From the NCBI RefSeq assembly GCF_910594005.1, contig NC_057823.1, positions 94,598,015 through 94,662,014 on the forward strand: a stretch of DNA of 64,000 nt. The letters are read 5' to 3'. The stretch comes from Cervus elaphus (Eukaryota > Chordata > Mammalia > Artiodactyla > Cervidae). The translations under genes were made by a program, and so were the position numbers. Of this stretch, positions 1 through 11,800 are shown piece after piece. Positions within the stretch are counted from its first letter, which is position 1, and each line of letters starts with the position of its first letter. Under the pieces are notes generated by a model, which ran no database searches, had not been told where the DNA came from, and saw only the letters and a program-made list of their open reading frames with translations.

Positions 1-758
1 TGTAGGGGTTTTTCCCTCACTGTGCATTCATTGTTCATTTACTGTCGTAGGCTAATTGTCATAAGAGCTTCAATTTGCTATTTTTCCGACTAGGTTGGCA
101 TTCTATCTGTCAGAGGTTGGCATATCCTCTGTCTTCTCCTACACTGTAGGTCAAAGGAGTGTTTATGTTATCTGAAATGTTTATCATTATTTTCTCGATG
201 GTAGTGATTGAGAGTTCTTATTTCCATGACTATTTGCTCAAATAGTATCACTGAATGTAATTTTCAAAAATTCAAGCACAGGTTGCAAATGTATTTAAAA
301 ACAAACAAAAAACCTAGGAGTAAGGGAAGTTGCAAGAACATGACTCGGCTATATAAAGAATTCCTATAGCTGGAACATTTGGGCCTGTTGAAATGGAACA
401 ATATAAGCATTAATATATATATATATTTTGCACATCAAAGTAAGCAACATATCAAAAACAGAAAGAACTGAGGCTAAGCCGGCCTACTAGTTTGACTGTT
501 TCTGCCATCTAAGAATAGGTAAAGGGAAAAATGTGATAGTAGGATGATAACAAGAAGGAAGAGACATACATTTAGAAAGGCATTTAACTTTTGATATATT
601 AAATTTCCATTTATACCATCCTTCAGCTTACTACACTAAGAAGAACTGAAAATAAAAAGAAACTATACTGCATTATCTGTTACAGAGTAATGACATTCTA
701 AAAAATATTTTTTAAGCTGGTAACTGTTTTGACAGTTACTCAATTTTTTTTCTTTCAG
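1..758 (+). other. ARSK: ARSK last intron (3' part)
   Basis: This is AT-rich non-coding sequence ending in a pyrimidine tract and an AG acceptor at 757-758, directly before the ARSK terminal exon. No confident repeat or regulatory element was recognised in it apart from a short (AT)n run near 411-427. The intron assignment follows from the acceptor and the coding frame downstream. Confidence 0.75.
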
Positions 759-1048
759 ATCTTTCCTCAGATCCAGATGAATTAACAAATATTGCTGCAA
801 AATTTCCAGAAGTTACTTCTTCTTTGGATCAGAAGCTTCGTTCCATTATTAACTACCCTAAGGTTTCAGCTTCTGTCCACCAATACAATAAAGAGCAGTT
901 TATCAAGTGGAAACAAAGTATAGGGCAAAACTATTCAAATGTCATAGCAAACCTTAGGTGGCATCAGGACTGGCTGAAAGAACCAAAGAAGTATGAAAAT
1001 GCCATTGATCAGTGGCTTAAATCCCACTCTGATCCAAAAACAATTTGA
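759..1048 (+). CDS. ARSK: ARSK terminal coding exon (arylsulfatase K, C-terminal 95 residues)
   Basis: The exon begins after the AG at 757-758 with two bases that complete a codon split by a phase-1 intron, then reads open for 95 codons to TGA at 1046-1048. The peptide has the ARSK C-terminal signature, including KLRSIINYPKVSASVHQYNK and QFIKWKQSIGQNYSN, and carries an N-Y-S glycosylation sequon. ARSK is a lysosomal sulfatase that removes 2-sulfate from glucuronate in glycosaminoglycans; human loss causes mucopolysaccharidosis type X. The catalytic formylglycine motif lies in earlier exons outside the window, so this part is only the C-terminal subdomain. No frameshift or stop is present, so the copy appears functional. 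The TTG at 824 is an internal Leu codon, not a start. Identification rests on remembered family sequence plus the synteny ARSK-GPR150-RFESD-SPATA9. Confidence 0.93.
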
Positions 1049-1480
1049 ACAACAAAAAAGAAAAGAATGTTTAAGAGTTATGTAGAAATATGCTACAAAA
1101 TCATGATTCATTATACATTTTAAATGTTACTTTTACTAATTACTGATTTTAAATTAAAGAATGTACTCTTTTAAAATAAGATACCAATCATTGTAGAATA
1201 ATATATTTTCAAAATGATTACTATCAAGACCTTATTCTTACCAACTTCTAACAACTTAATGGGAGTATTAAAAGGATGGAAACAAATACTAGAACATAAA
1301 GTTGTGTTCCTCTGAATATTATGGAATATAGAATATTTTAACCATTACTAAAATGATTACTTATGAACCATAAAATAGTTTTGAGTATTTGATGGTGTAT
1401 GATGAGTTATTTTTATCTGATTGGACATAGATCATTTGAATGTATTTGATGGGAGAATTTGGAGTATTTTATGGGACACA
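1049..1480 (+). other. ARSK: ARSK 3' untranslated region and proximal downstream sequence
   Basis: AT-rich sequence follows the ARSK stop codon. A variant polyadenylation signal ATTAAA lies at 1153-1158, about 105 bases after the stop. Whether it is the main cleavage signal cannot be told from sequence alone. Confidence 0.45.
1153..1158 (+). promoter_or_regulatory. ARSK: Candidate poly(A) signal ATTAAA for ARSK
   Basis: ATTAAA is the commonest variant of AATAAA and is the first such hexamer after the stop codon. No RNA evidence is available here. Confidence 0.4.
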
Positions 1481-1489
1481 GACCATGGA

Positions 1490-2830
1490 TATGGCTGATC
1501 TTATTTAATTTTTTTAATAGGCAAAATATATGCACAAGGTATAAATTTCAAAAAGGTACTAAAGGGTTAACAATGAGTGTGAAGTCACTTTTCTTTTCCA
1601 GTCCCTCAACCATCCAGTTCTCCTTTTTGGAGATAACTACTGTAACCGCCTTCCTATGTATCCTTTGAGAGACAGCACTCCCCCACCCCCAACAAATGGT
1701 AACATACCATGCAAAATACCTTGCTCTCTTTTTCTCCACTTTAACAAAGACATCTAGAAGTGAAATTGCTGGGGCAAGACTATATCTAGCAAAATTACTC
1801 TAGACACTCCTATATTAACCCTACAAAAGTTATACCAATTTATATTCTCACTAGAAATGTGTCCTTGCATTTATTGCCAATTGGGCAGATATAAAATATC
1901 TTGTTGTTATTTTCCTTATTATATGTAAAGTAGATCATATTTTCATATTTTTAATGGCCATTGGAATTTTCTTTACCATGACCTTTTCCTTTTTTACACT
2001 TTGCCTATTTTCTGTTGGTTATTTGTCTTTGTTATTACAGGCATACTTTAGATATTAGCTCTCTGTCTGTTAGAGAAGCTGCAAATATTTTTTTCCTTTT
2101 CATAATTTGTATTTTGACTAGTGCCCTAGTGTTTGTTGACATGTAGAAATTGGTATTTTCATGCAGTCTGATTTATGAATCTTTGCTTTTGTGGCTTTGG
2201 GATTTTGTGTCATATTTAGAATGGCTTTTCCTACCTATCTTCATTTAGAGTTTTATTTTTCACTCTTAAATTTTTAACCCATGGGAATGTATTACATATT
2301 AGAGATCTAACTTTAGCTTCTTTTTTTTTTTAAGATGACCACCCAATTGACCTCTCATTGAGAAAAGTAATATTTATTCCATCGGTTAGAAAATGCCACT
2401 TTGCTATATAACAACTTTTATTGAATAAATGATCTTTTCCTCTATTGATCTGAAATGACATTTTTATTATATACAAGTCACACTGACATTTGGGTCCTTT
2501 CAAAACATTTCTTACTTTGCAGTGGACCATTCTATTTTGTTTATAGATGGGGTAGGCAATATCTGGTAGGACTGTTTCCCGTGAATCAGTTTTCTTTTTC
2601 AGAATTGTCCGGGCTATTCTTGCTTATTTATTTTTCTTATATAAATCTAGAATCAACCTGTCTAGTTGCAAAAATGAAAAATCTTGGTAGTCTTTTTATG
2701 ATATCATATTAAGTGTATAGCCTAATTTAGGGAGAACTGAATTTTTTATGATATTCAGTTATTCTAAAGAATATAGTATACTTGCCCCTTTCTTTAAGAC
2801 TTCTTTATATCACTCAGTAGTATGCTAAGT
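1490..2830 (-). repeat. Ancient L1 (L1M-type) remnant, antisense
   Basis: The sequence reads as decayed L1 3' ORF2/3'UTR in reverse orientation. Recognisable phrases include the stretch around 2330-2480 resembling the L1M 'AATTGACC...CTCTATTGATCTGAAATG' segment and 2600-2680 'TTGTCCGGGCTATTCTTGC...AATCAACCTGTCTAG'. Short open frames on either strand here are chance. Family assignment is from memory of consensus, not alignment. Confidence 0.6.
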
Positions 2831-2877
2831 TTTCTTCATATAGATCAGTATCTTCATAGACATTTTTAGGAAGTAGG

Positions 2878-3180
2878 GACCTTTAAAAAATGCCACCTAG
2901 GCCTCATCCCTGTGCTTCCCAGTGGCGCCAGTGGTAAAGAACCTGCCTGCCAAAGCAGGAGACATAAGAGACATGGGTTCAACCCCTGGGTCAGGAAGAT
3001 CCCCTGGAGAAGGACATGGGAACCCACCCCAGTATTCTTGCGTGGAGAATCCCATGGACAGAGGGGCTTGGTGGGCTACAGTCCATGGGGCCGCAAAGAG
3101 TCAGACATGACTGAAGCGGCTTAACTCAGACCCCACCCCACAGCAGTGGGATTAGAATTCCAGGGATGGCACCTGGGCAG
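2878..3180. repeat. MER5A-like hAT remnant split by a SINE
   Basis: The pieces 2878-2912 (TTTAAAAAATGCCACCTAGGC) and 3126-3180 (AGACCCCACCCC...ATTAGAATTCCAGGG) resemble the two halves of a MER5A-type non-autonomous hAT-Charlie element. The SINE between them appears to have inserted into it. Confidence 0.4.
2913..3122 (+). repeat. Bov-tA SINE
   Basis: tRNA-Glu-derived ruminant SINE in sense orientation: the tRNA-like head with 'GGTAAAGAACCTGCCTGCC' and a B-box-like GGTTCAACCCCTGG, then the body 'AGTATTCTTGCGTGGAGAATCCCATGGACAG' (split by position 3050) and the tail ending in AAAGAGTCAGACATGACTGAAGC. Short open frames across it are not genes. Confidence 0.9.
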
Positions 3181-3921
3181 TTTTGTTCTTGCTACTGTTT
3201 TGTTTGTTAAGCTGCCAGGCAGATGATCCTAGTGTGTAGCCAGAGGTGACTTTATTCCTAGCTATTTTATCATTTGATGGTATTTTATCATCTGTGCTAT
3301 TTTAAATAAATGCTTCTTCCATTGTATCTTCTAACCAGTTATTTATATATGCAAACTCTATGTCTACATATTTACTTTATGCCAATAATACATTTTTGTA
3401 CCAGTAATTTTCCAGTTGGTATCTTATAGTCTTCAGGTAAAAAGTCTATCTGCAAATAACAGTTTTACCTAATTCCTTTTTAACCTAACTTCCCTTTTCA
3501 AACTGTCTTAGAAGTTTTCTTCATGAGCCAGTTCATCTCCTTTGTTTATTGTCCTTCAGTGAATTTGTATGAGCTTATCTTTGCATTTATGTATGAATTT
3601 CTCAGAAATAAATTTCACTTCATATGTATTCTGAAGTAAAACTATTAAGAGAAAGATTTCAGTACTAGATTATTGAGGTTAAAATTAAAATATACAAATC
3701 TACCTCCTATCTCCTAACTGAACCTAAGGGATATAAAAATATCTAATGTGTGATATATATGTTATTATAGGGAAAAATAAAGCAATAATAATAGAAATGA
3801 TTCTGAAAACATGGGCATATAAAGATAAATATAATCCACCTCATTCTATTCAACCCCTTTAAGATGCATTCATTGTTAGAATTTACCAAGCGTCTACAAT
3901 GTTTTAATCATATCCAACATA
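3181..3921. other. AT-rich intergenic sequence, no gene seen
   Basis: No open frame with protein character, RNA gene or clear recent repeat was recognised. Some of it may be old L1, but I cannot support a family. Confidence 0.5.
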
Positions 3922-4146
3922 GCTTCTGCGGTGGCTCAGTTGGTAAAGAATCCGCTTTCAATGCAGGAAATTGCCTGCAACGTAGGAAACTCAAGTTCAA
4001 TCCCTGGGTTGGGAAGATCCCCAGAGAAGAAAATGGCAACCACTCCAATATTCTTGCCTGGGAAATCCCACAGACAGAGGAACCTGATGAACTACATGGG
4101 GTCACAAGGGTCAGACACGACTTAGCAACTAAACCACCACCACCAA
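3922..4146 (+). repeat. Bov-tA SINE
   Basis: Full-length-like ruminant tRNA-derived SINE in sense orientation, with tRNA-like head (GTGGCTCAGTTGGTAAAGAA), a GGTTGGGAAGATCCCC segment, 'ATTCTTGCCTGGGAAATCCC' and the GTCAGACACGACTTAGCAAC tail, ending in a (CCA)n stretch. It is more diverged than the youngest copies. Confidence 0.88.
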
Positions 4147-4215
4147 TATAGGATCATAATTAGGTAAAATTATGTTTTAGGACTGTATCTAATCCAAAAT
4201 GGTATCTTAACAACC

Positions 4216-4258
4216 AAGAAAGAAAAAAAAAAAAAAAGAAGAAGAAGAAGAAGAAAAA
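4216..4258 (+). repeat. A-rich / (GAA)n simple repeat
   Basis: A run of about 15 A is followed by six GAA/AGA units. It is a simple low-complexity tract. Confidence 0.85.
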
Positions 4259-4565
4259 CTTACAAAACCAAGACAAATCATCTAATGCCAGAGTCTAAGA
4301 GAACCTGGCACTAATTAGTAGCTGGATTGAGGACAATCTTTAGGCTTTGTGTTTTACTGCTACCACCCTCTTCCAGTTCACCAGAATCTGTTGTTTGGAA
4401 TTTTGCAATAGCCTCTTAGGAGGTCTCCCTGAATCTGCCCTTGGCTTTTCTCAGTCTCTTCTCAACATAGCAGTCAGAGTGATTCTGTTAAGATATAGCA
4501 GATCACACTGATGGATACTCAAACCTTCCACTGGTTTCTCACTTTACTCTATAGAAACCTGTTGA

Positions 4566-4826
4566 CTGAAAGAAAAAAAAAAGAGGAGCACAGCCTAGAA
4601 GTTGAGAATTATATTTTATCGGCAGACTTGCTGAGGACCTAAGCCCAGCAAGCAGCCTCTCAGATAGCTCTGAGGGAGAGACTGCCCCAAAGTGGTAAGG
4701 GAAGAGCCAGGTTATATAGGAGTTTTTGCAACAAAGAAGCAGGCAGTAGGAACATCAAAAGACTGTGTTAATTAGAGAAAAACAGAGTTTCAAGTTAATA
4801 AATTTAGCACTTGTCTATGTACTGTT
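4566..4826. repeat. Unclassified LTR-like ruminant interspersed repeat
   Basis: This segment sits inside the L2 remnant and is truncated by the BovB fragment. It resembles repeated ruminant sequence containing 'CAGCCTCTCAGATAGCTCTG' and 'TATATAGGAGTTTTTGCAAC', which I recall as LTR-like, but I cannot name the family with certainty. Confidence 0.3.
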
Positions 4827-4828
4827 GT

Positions 4829-5130
4829 TGTTGTTCAGTTGCTCAGCTGTGTCCAACTCTGCAACCCCATTGATTACAGCACGCCAGGCTTCCCTGTCTG
4901 TCAGCATCTCCCAGAGGTTGCTCAAACTCATGTCCATTGAATCGGTGATGCCATCCAACCATATCATCCTCTGTCATCCCCTTCTCCTCCTGCCCTCAGT
5001 CTTTCTCAGAATCAGGGTCTTTTCCAGTGAGTCGGCTCTTTGCATTAGGTGGCCAAAGCACTGGAGTTTCAGCTTCAGCATCAGTCCTTCCAATGACTAT
5101 TCAGGACTGATCTCCTTTAGGACGGCCTGG
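4829..5130 (-). repeat. BovB LINE 3' fragment, antisense
   Basis: Reverse-oriented BovB 3' end: 'GTTCAGTTGCTCAGCTGTGT', 'CATCAGTCCTTCCAATGA' and 'CAGGACTGATCTCCTTTAGG' are characteristic. Open frames here are fossils or shadows. Confidence 0.85.
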
Positions 5131-5595
5131 CTGGCTACAGGGCCCTAAGTGACCTGGCCTCACACCGCACCTCTCCTTCCACACTCCACTTTGAAGCTCT
5201 GCTCCAGCCCCACTGGCCTTCCTGTCCTTGTCCAGGCACGTCAGACAAGCATGAACTCAAGGCCTTTGTGCCTGTCAACTCTTTTGGCCTAGAATGCTGT
5301 TCTTCTCTCAGATTTCAAAAGGGCTCACTTTTGTTATCTCCTCCAGGTCATGGCTAAAATGTTAACCTCATCACAAGGGCTTACCTGCTTTATTGTTTGG
5401 CATATAAATCATTACTCTCCAGCTTAGTGTATGTTTTACAGACCTAATTTGCTGATACTGTCTCCCACCACTCCTGCCCCACTAGAATGGAGGCTCTGTA
5501 CGGGAACTGCCTTTGGTCCTTTTTGTTTCCTAAAGTACCCCCAAGGACCTTACACGCAGTAGAAGCTCAGTAAATATTTGTTCAATTAGTATTTT

Positions 5596-5960
5596 TGAGT
5601 TTTTCAGATAATACATTGTTTTAGAAAACCAACCCATTTGTCCATAACGGGGCAAGGGGTGAAAAGGAGTCACCTGCTCAATAAAGCTGAGCCTTCTAGA
5701 AAGAGTAAATTCTCGCAAAAGCCTGCAGAGGAGAGTGTGACAAATGAACTCTATCCCTCTTTATCTTTCCTTTTTCTATGAAAAAGGCCGGATACTAAGT
5801 ATTTTACGCCTGTGAGCCATATGGTCTCTTTCACAACTGCTCAGTCCTGCCGCGGCAGCATGAAAGCAGACATTACGTGAACAGATGAGCCTGGCTGTGT
5901 TCCAGTGAAGCCCCGTTTACAAAAACACAGGGTCTGGCCTGTGGGCCACTGATTGCTAAC
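5596..5960. other. Intergenic sequence between repeats, no gene seen
   Basis: No open frame with protein character was found. Nothing regulatory can be supported. Confidence 0.5.
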
Positions 5961-5962
5961 TA

Positions 5963-6180
5963 CTAGTCTAGAACAACGGTTCACAGCTTGCTGCAATTTG
6001 GGATCACCGGAGGATGTTTAAAAAGCATTAATGCCTGGCTCCCACCTCCAAGCATTGAGAGTCTTTAAAGCTCTCCAGGTGATTCTAATATGCAGCAATG
6101 TGCAAGAACCATGGGTCTGGAACCTTGTTATCTGATCTATGGTCTTGAACCAGAAGCGTCCACTGGGGGAGCCTTATATG
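5963..6180 (-). repeat. MER5A-like hAT-Charlie remnant
   Basis: The segment contains decayed MER5A phrases ('GTTCACAGCTTGCTGCAATTT', shortened; 'AGCTCTCCAGGTGATTCTAA'; 'CCTGGCTCCCACCTCCA'). This is a small non-autonomous DNA transposon; orientation is uncertain. Confidence 0.55.
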
Positions 6181-6868
6181 TTTTTATTTTTCTTTGTAAA
6201 AAGGAAAAAAAAAGATCTGTATTCTTTCTACTGTTGGTGGTTTTCCATTTCATAAAACCCAAGGGATCCTACTAAAAACTTTATAATTGGTGAGATTTGT
6301 TAAATAGTTGAGATAAGATTTGTTAAATAAATACAAAAATCAATACCTATCTGTAAGAATGTTAATTATCTGTAAGAACAATCACTAGATAAAAATAGAA
6401 ATTAGGAAAAATATTCCACTCACAATATGACATTCTATAAAACAGTTTAAAGTTTAACAGGAGGCACGAACCTAGATGAAAAAAAATTATAAAGTTCTAT
6501 TAAGTTTACAAACAAGATACGGACATGGAATGACAGCATGTTCTGGGATAGTAGGGTCTAATACTAAAATGCTCTTTTCCAGAATTAATGCATACATTTC
6601 ACACAATACAGCTTTTAATCCCAATAAGGTTTTTCTTTCATTGGACTAAATGACCTTAAGGTTTTCAAGGAACATTGAATGTCTGAAGTATCTAATAAAT
6701 TATGGAGAGAGAACATTGAGATTGGACAATCCTTACTGGCTATTAAAGCATATTGTAAATCACTGAATCAAACTAGAATTTGGTGATGAGGGGCCATGAG
6801 CAAAAAGAGAGATAATTACAAAGTAGGTGAAAGAAGCTCAATGTGGAAAACAGATTGATCCCTTCTAT
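6181..6868. other. AT-rich intergenic sequence, no gene seen
   Basis: No gene, RNA or clear repeat is recognised. It ends where BovB homology begins. Confidence 0.5.
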
Positions 6869-8428
6869 ACTGGTTGATAATCACAATGGTGTGATCACTC
6901 ACCTAGAGCCAGACGTCCTGGAATGTGAAGTCAAGTGGGCCTTAGAAAGCATCGCTAAGAACAAAGCTAGTGGAGGTGATGGAATTCCAGTTGAGCTATT
7001 TCAAATCCTGAAAGATGATGCTGTGAAAGTGCTACACTCAATATGCCAGCAAATTTGGAAAACTCAGCAGTGGCCACAGGACTGGAAAAGGTCAGTTTTC
7101 ATTCCAATCCCTAAGAAAGGCAATCCCAAAGAATGCTCAAACTACCACACAATTGCACTCATCTCACACACTAGTAAAGTAATGCTCAAAATTCTCCAAG
7201 CCAGGCTTCAGCAATACGTGAACTGAGAACTTCCAGATGTTTGAGCTGGTTTTAGAAAAGGCAGAGGAACCAGAGATCAAATTGCCAATATCCGCTGGAT
7301 CATCGAAAAAGCAAGAGAGTTCCAGAAAAACATCTATTTCTGCTTATTGACTACGCCAAAGCCTTTGACTGTGTGGATCACAATAAACTGTGGAAAATTC
7401 TGAAAGAGATGGGAATACCAGACCACCTGACCTGCCTCTTGAGAAACCTGTATGTAGGTCAGGAAGCAACAGTTAGAACTGGACATGGAATAACAGACTG
7501 GTTCCAAATAGGAAAAGGAGTACATCAAGGCTGTATCTTGTCACCCTGCTTATTTAATTTATATGCAGAGTACATCATGAGAAACACTGGGCTGGAATCA
7601 AGCTGGAATCAAGACTGCCGGGAGAAATATCAATAACCTCAGATATGCAGATGACACCACCCTTATGGCAGAAAGTGAAGAGGAACTAAAAAGCCTCTTG
7701 ATGAAAGTGAAAGAGGAGAGTGAAAAAGTTGGCTTAAAGCTTAACATTCAGAAAACTAAGATCATGGCATCTGGTCCCATCACCTCATGGGAAACAGATG
7801 GGGAGACAGTGGAAACAGTGTCAGACTTTATTTTTTGGGGCTCCAAAATCATTGCAGATGGTGACTGCAGCCATGAAATTAAAAGGCACTTACTCCTTGG
7901 AAGGAAAGTTATGACCAACCTAGATAGCATATTAAAAAGCAGAGACATTACTTTGCCAACAAAGGTCCGTCTGGTCAAGACTTTGGTTTTTCCAGTGGTC
8001 ATGTGTGGATGTGAGTTGGACTGTGAAGAAAGCTGAGTGCCAAAAAATTGATGCTTTTGAACTGTGGTGTTGGAGAAGACTCTTGAGAGTCCCTTGGACT
8101 GCAAGGAGATCCAGCCAGTCCATCCTGAAGGAGGTAAGTCCTGGGTGTTCATTGGAAGGACTGATGCTGAAGCTGAAAGTCCAGTACTTTGGCCACCTCA
8201 CGCGAAGAGTTGACTCATTGGAAAAGACCCTGATGCTGGGAGGGATTGGGGGCAGGAGGAGAAGGGGACAACAGAGGATGAGATGGCTGGATGGCATCAC
8301 CGACTTGATGGGCATGAGTTTGAGTAAACTCTGGGAGTTGGTGATGGACAGGGAGGCCTGGATTCCTGCGATTCATGAGGTCGCAAAGAGTCGGACACGA
8401 CTGAGCGACTGAACTGAACTGAACTGAT
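6869..8428 (+). mobile_element. BovB (RTE) LINE, 5'-truncated, dead reverse transcriptase
   Basis: About 1.56 kb of the 3' half of BovB in sense orientation. The reverse transcriptase is split over several frames: 6843-7226, 7373-7636, 7665-8036 and 8005-8412. The first frame carries NKASGGDGIPVELFQ and WPQDWKRSVFIPIPKKGNP; the catalytic YADD motif is encoded at 7644-7655. The element ends with the usual TCGGACACGACTGAGCGACT tail and a short (TGAAC)n end. RTE elements need an endonuclease and an intact RT; this copy lacks the endonuclease and has several frameshifts and a TGA near 7225, so it is not competent. BovB is known to have entered ruminant ancestors by horizontal transfer. The 5' truncation is typical of target-primed insertion. 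Confidence 0.93.
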
Positions 8429-8760
8429 TCTGGTTAGATATTCTGGGTTTGTGTATGTGATGCTTACAATTATATACATTAAACTCTCAGTAAAGATTTT
8501 TAGCCCCCTTTCTTCTCTTAATTTTAAAGTTAAAAAACAGAATCTAAATTCCTGGGTCAAAAATATTAAAGTTATAGGCTACTTTTTAAATAATGAAAAT
8601 GAGACAACTTAGAAGAACATGACACACCACAGCTATACTCAGCCCTAAACTTTTTATTATTAAGAGGAAATAAAAATAAATATTCAAGACACTAGAAAAC
8701 AAAACAATCATAAATGTTGTAACATTGATGGTAAAAGATTGGTGTCCTTAAATAATGTCT

Positions 8761-8810
8761 GCTTCCACATAGGATGGGGAATATTGCTTCCACATAGGAT
8801 GGGGAATATT
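8761..8810. repeat. Perfect 25-bp tandem duplication
   Basis: Two identical 25-bp copies lie head to tail at 8761-8785 and 8786-8810, beginning GCTTCCACATAGGATGGGG. A third partial start (GCTCCCAC) follows. Confidence 0.95.
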
Positions 8811-8899
8811 GCTCCCACAGTAACAGAAATCAAAGAGAAAAGAAAAAAGCTAGATAATCTGCAAAATTAATTAATTCTGAGTCTCTCATAGGACATGGG

Positions 8900-11800
8900 A
8901 ACTGAACTGAAAAGGGAAGCAAGCCCTTCTGAGAAGAGATGAGACACCCAAACTGTCCTACATTTCGCAGAAGACAGGACAAAAAACCACCAGCCGAAAG
9001 AACAGGTAAGAAAACAAAACTATTTTGACAAACTCATCGGAGCCAAATACGTCTGAAAATAACAGCAAGAACTAAGAGCTGCACATACAAGGGAGACCAC
9101 CCCCAGTAATGAGATTTCTTTCCACAGACCTCCACCGGCACTCATGAGAAAGACGGGGAGCAGGGCAGGGACTAGACGGAGCCTCTTCAGTGGGACAGAC
9201 ATACAGATGGGGAGGGGCTGCCTCTGGAGGAGAAGCATAAAACCCAGAACCTTCTCTCATACAAAGCAGAACTCATCTGCCACTGAGGCAGAAGAGGAAA
9301 GACTCTCAGCCCCAGTCCTCTGCAAAAGGTCAGCTATCACTGGGAAGGGACAGATTGTAGCAAAAGATCTGTGCCACTGAGGGGACGCAGAGCCCCAGTC
9401 ATGTCCAGGATCCTGCACTGAGAGAAACCAAAGATCTCTTGCGACAGGGGTACAGACGAGAAACTGGCTCTTTTGCACATTATAAGACAAAGTTCAGCTG
9501 CCAGAGGGGAAAGTGACAGAAATGTGCCCTACTCTTGAGGCTCAGGCCCCCAGGGCCTACATAGACTGAAGCTAGAATAAGGGAATTTCTTTAAAAAATC
9601 AGCCTGCCCCCACAATGAACAACAGCACACTACTTCTGTTCAGTTCAGTTCAGTCGCTCTGTCGTGTCCGACTCTTTGTGACCCCATGGACTGCAGGACA
9701 CCAGGCCTCCCTGTCCATCACCAACTCCCGGAGCTTACTCAAGCTCATGTCCATTGAGTCGGTGATGCTATCCAACCATCTCATCCTCTGTCGTCCCCTT
9801 CTGCTCCTGCCTTCAATCCTTCCCAGCATCAGGGTCTTTTCCAATGAGTCAATTCTTTGCATCAGGTGGCCAAAGTATTGGGAGTTTCAGCTTCAGCATC
9901 AGTCCTTCCAATGAATATTCAGGACTGATTTCCTTTAGGATGGACTGGTTTGATCTCCTTGCAGTCCAAGGGACTCTCAAAAGTCTTCTCCAACACCACA
10001 GTTCAAAAGCATCAATTCTTTGGCACTCAGCTTTCTTTATAGTCCAACTCTCACATACACATGACTACTGGATAAACCATAGCTTTGACTAGATGGACCC
10101 TTATTGGCAAAGTAATGTCTCTGCTTTTTAATGTGCTGTCTAGATGTCACTACTTCTAAGAGAAGGGTAAGAGGCACGGAGACAGAAACCTCCCATCCTG
10201 CCCCATATGGCCATGAGGGTGGAGCAGGAACACTGAGAAAAACCTTCCAGCATTCCAGACCTCTCACTAAAGCAGAACAGCAGCAGGATGGAGGGGTCTG
10301 AAGTCTGTAGTAGAATAATGATAACTTCAGCAACATCAAAACCCAAACTTAGCTCAGCTACTGCCTACATTTAGTCAACCCTCACCCTAAGCCTGACAGC
10401 TGAAGAGGCATGCCCATTTTCAGGCGTAAATACTATTTACATCAGTCACTTATGTCTGGCATGTGGTCAGACTGACATGGCAAAGAAGCAAGAAAAGACC
10501 CATTTTGAAGAAATAAGTCAGAACCAGACTGAGAGATGGCCCAGAAATTGGATCTATGAGAAAAATGACTCAAAAATTCCATGATTAAGCTATTGAAGGA
10601 TCTGGGGAGAAATGTGGGTAACATGCATGAACAGATAGGGAATTTCAGCAGCGAAGTGGAAACTATTTTTTTTTTTTTTAGAAAGGAATAAAATTGATTT
10701 ACCAGGAATGAAAAACATGCTTTCATGGATGAAGAAGTCCTTCAAATAACTTAGCAACCACCTAAACACAAAACAAAAAATTCGTAAACTTGAAAAAAAG
10801 AATTAGTAAACTTAAATACAGGCCAAAATAAATTGTTCAGAATAAATTTCTGAATTTCATAGGATAACAAACTCCTCTGAGGAGACATGGGATAGGAAAA
10901 AAAGAAAAGAATGAAAAAAAGAAAGAAAAAATGAGGGAAAATAGAGCAGAGCATCCAAGAACTGTGGGACAATATGAAAAGATATGAGTGCAATTGAAAT
11001 AATAGAAGGCGAATAGAGGAAAAATGTCACAAGAAATAGAAAAGATAATTTCTGAGAATTTTCTGAAGGTAATGGAAGATAACAAATCAACCTAAATGTT
11101 TACAGAAGCCCAAAAAGAATATAGACAAAAATACACATAAGCACATCCTACTCAAACTGCTGAAAAACAGACAAGGAGAAAAATCTTGGAGGCAACCAGA
11201 GGAAAAAAACACATTCTGTACGAGGGAACAAAGATAAGAATTAAAGCAGATTTCTCATCAAAAACTGTGCAAACCAGTAGACAATGGTGCAGCTTCTTCA
11301 AAGACAAACTGTCATCCTAGAATTTTGTATACCTAGTAAAAATTTTTCAAAAATGAAGCTGAGAGAATTTGTTGCCAGCAGATCTGAACTATTTAGAAAC
11401 ATTAAAGGACCTTGTTTAAGCAGAAGGAATATGGCATCAATTGGAAATCTGTATCTACACAAAGCAAGAAATAGAAACACTCATATATTACTGGTGGGAA
11501 TGTAAAGTGGTATACTCTGGAAAATGGTTTGGAATTTCCTCAAAAAGTTAAACACAGAATTACCATATTACCCAGCAATTCCACCCCTGGGTTTTTATCC
11601 TGGAAAATGGAAGTGAGATGTTCACAGAAAAAGCTGTACACAAATATTCACACTAGCATTGTGCACAATATTCAACAAGTGGAAACAGTCCAACAGCTGC
11701 TAAGAGATAAATGCTTTTGTGTAATTCAAAATGTATCATCTGTACAATGGGATAGTATTTAGCCATAAAGAGGAATGAAGTACTGTTACATGCTACAATA

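Larger units (their letters stand above)
4345..5595 (+). repeat. Ancient L2 LINE remnant, interrupted
   Basis: Two halves of L2 are seen: 4345-4560 ('GCAATAGCCTCTTAGGAGGTC', 'CAGTCAGAGTGATTCTGTTA') and 5130-5595 ('CTCCAGCCCCACTGGCCTTCC', 'ACTAGAATGGAGGCTCTGTA', ending GCTCAGTAAATATTTGTTCAA, each shortened here). They are separated by an LTR-like segment and a BovB fragment. The sense direction is inferred from the 3' end shared with MIR (CTCAATAAATATTTGTTGAA type). Confidence 0.6.

Noticed and set aside
2913..3122. tRNA gene suggested by tRNA-like head with B-box
   Set aside because: The tRNA-like sequence is the head of a Bov-tA SINE; it lacks an intact cloverleaf and repeats many times in the window.
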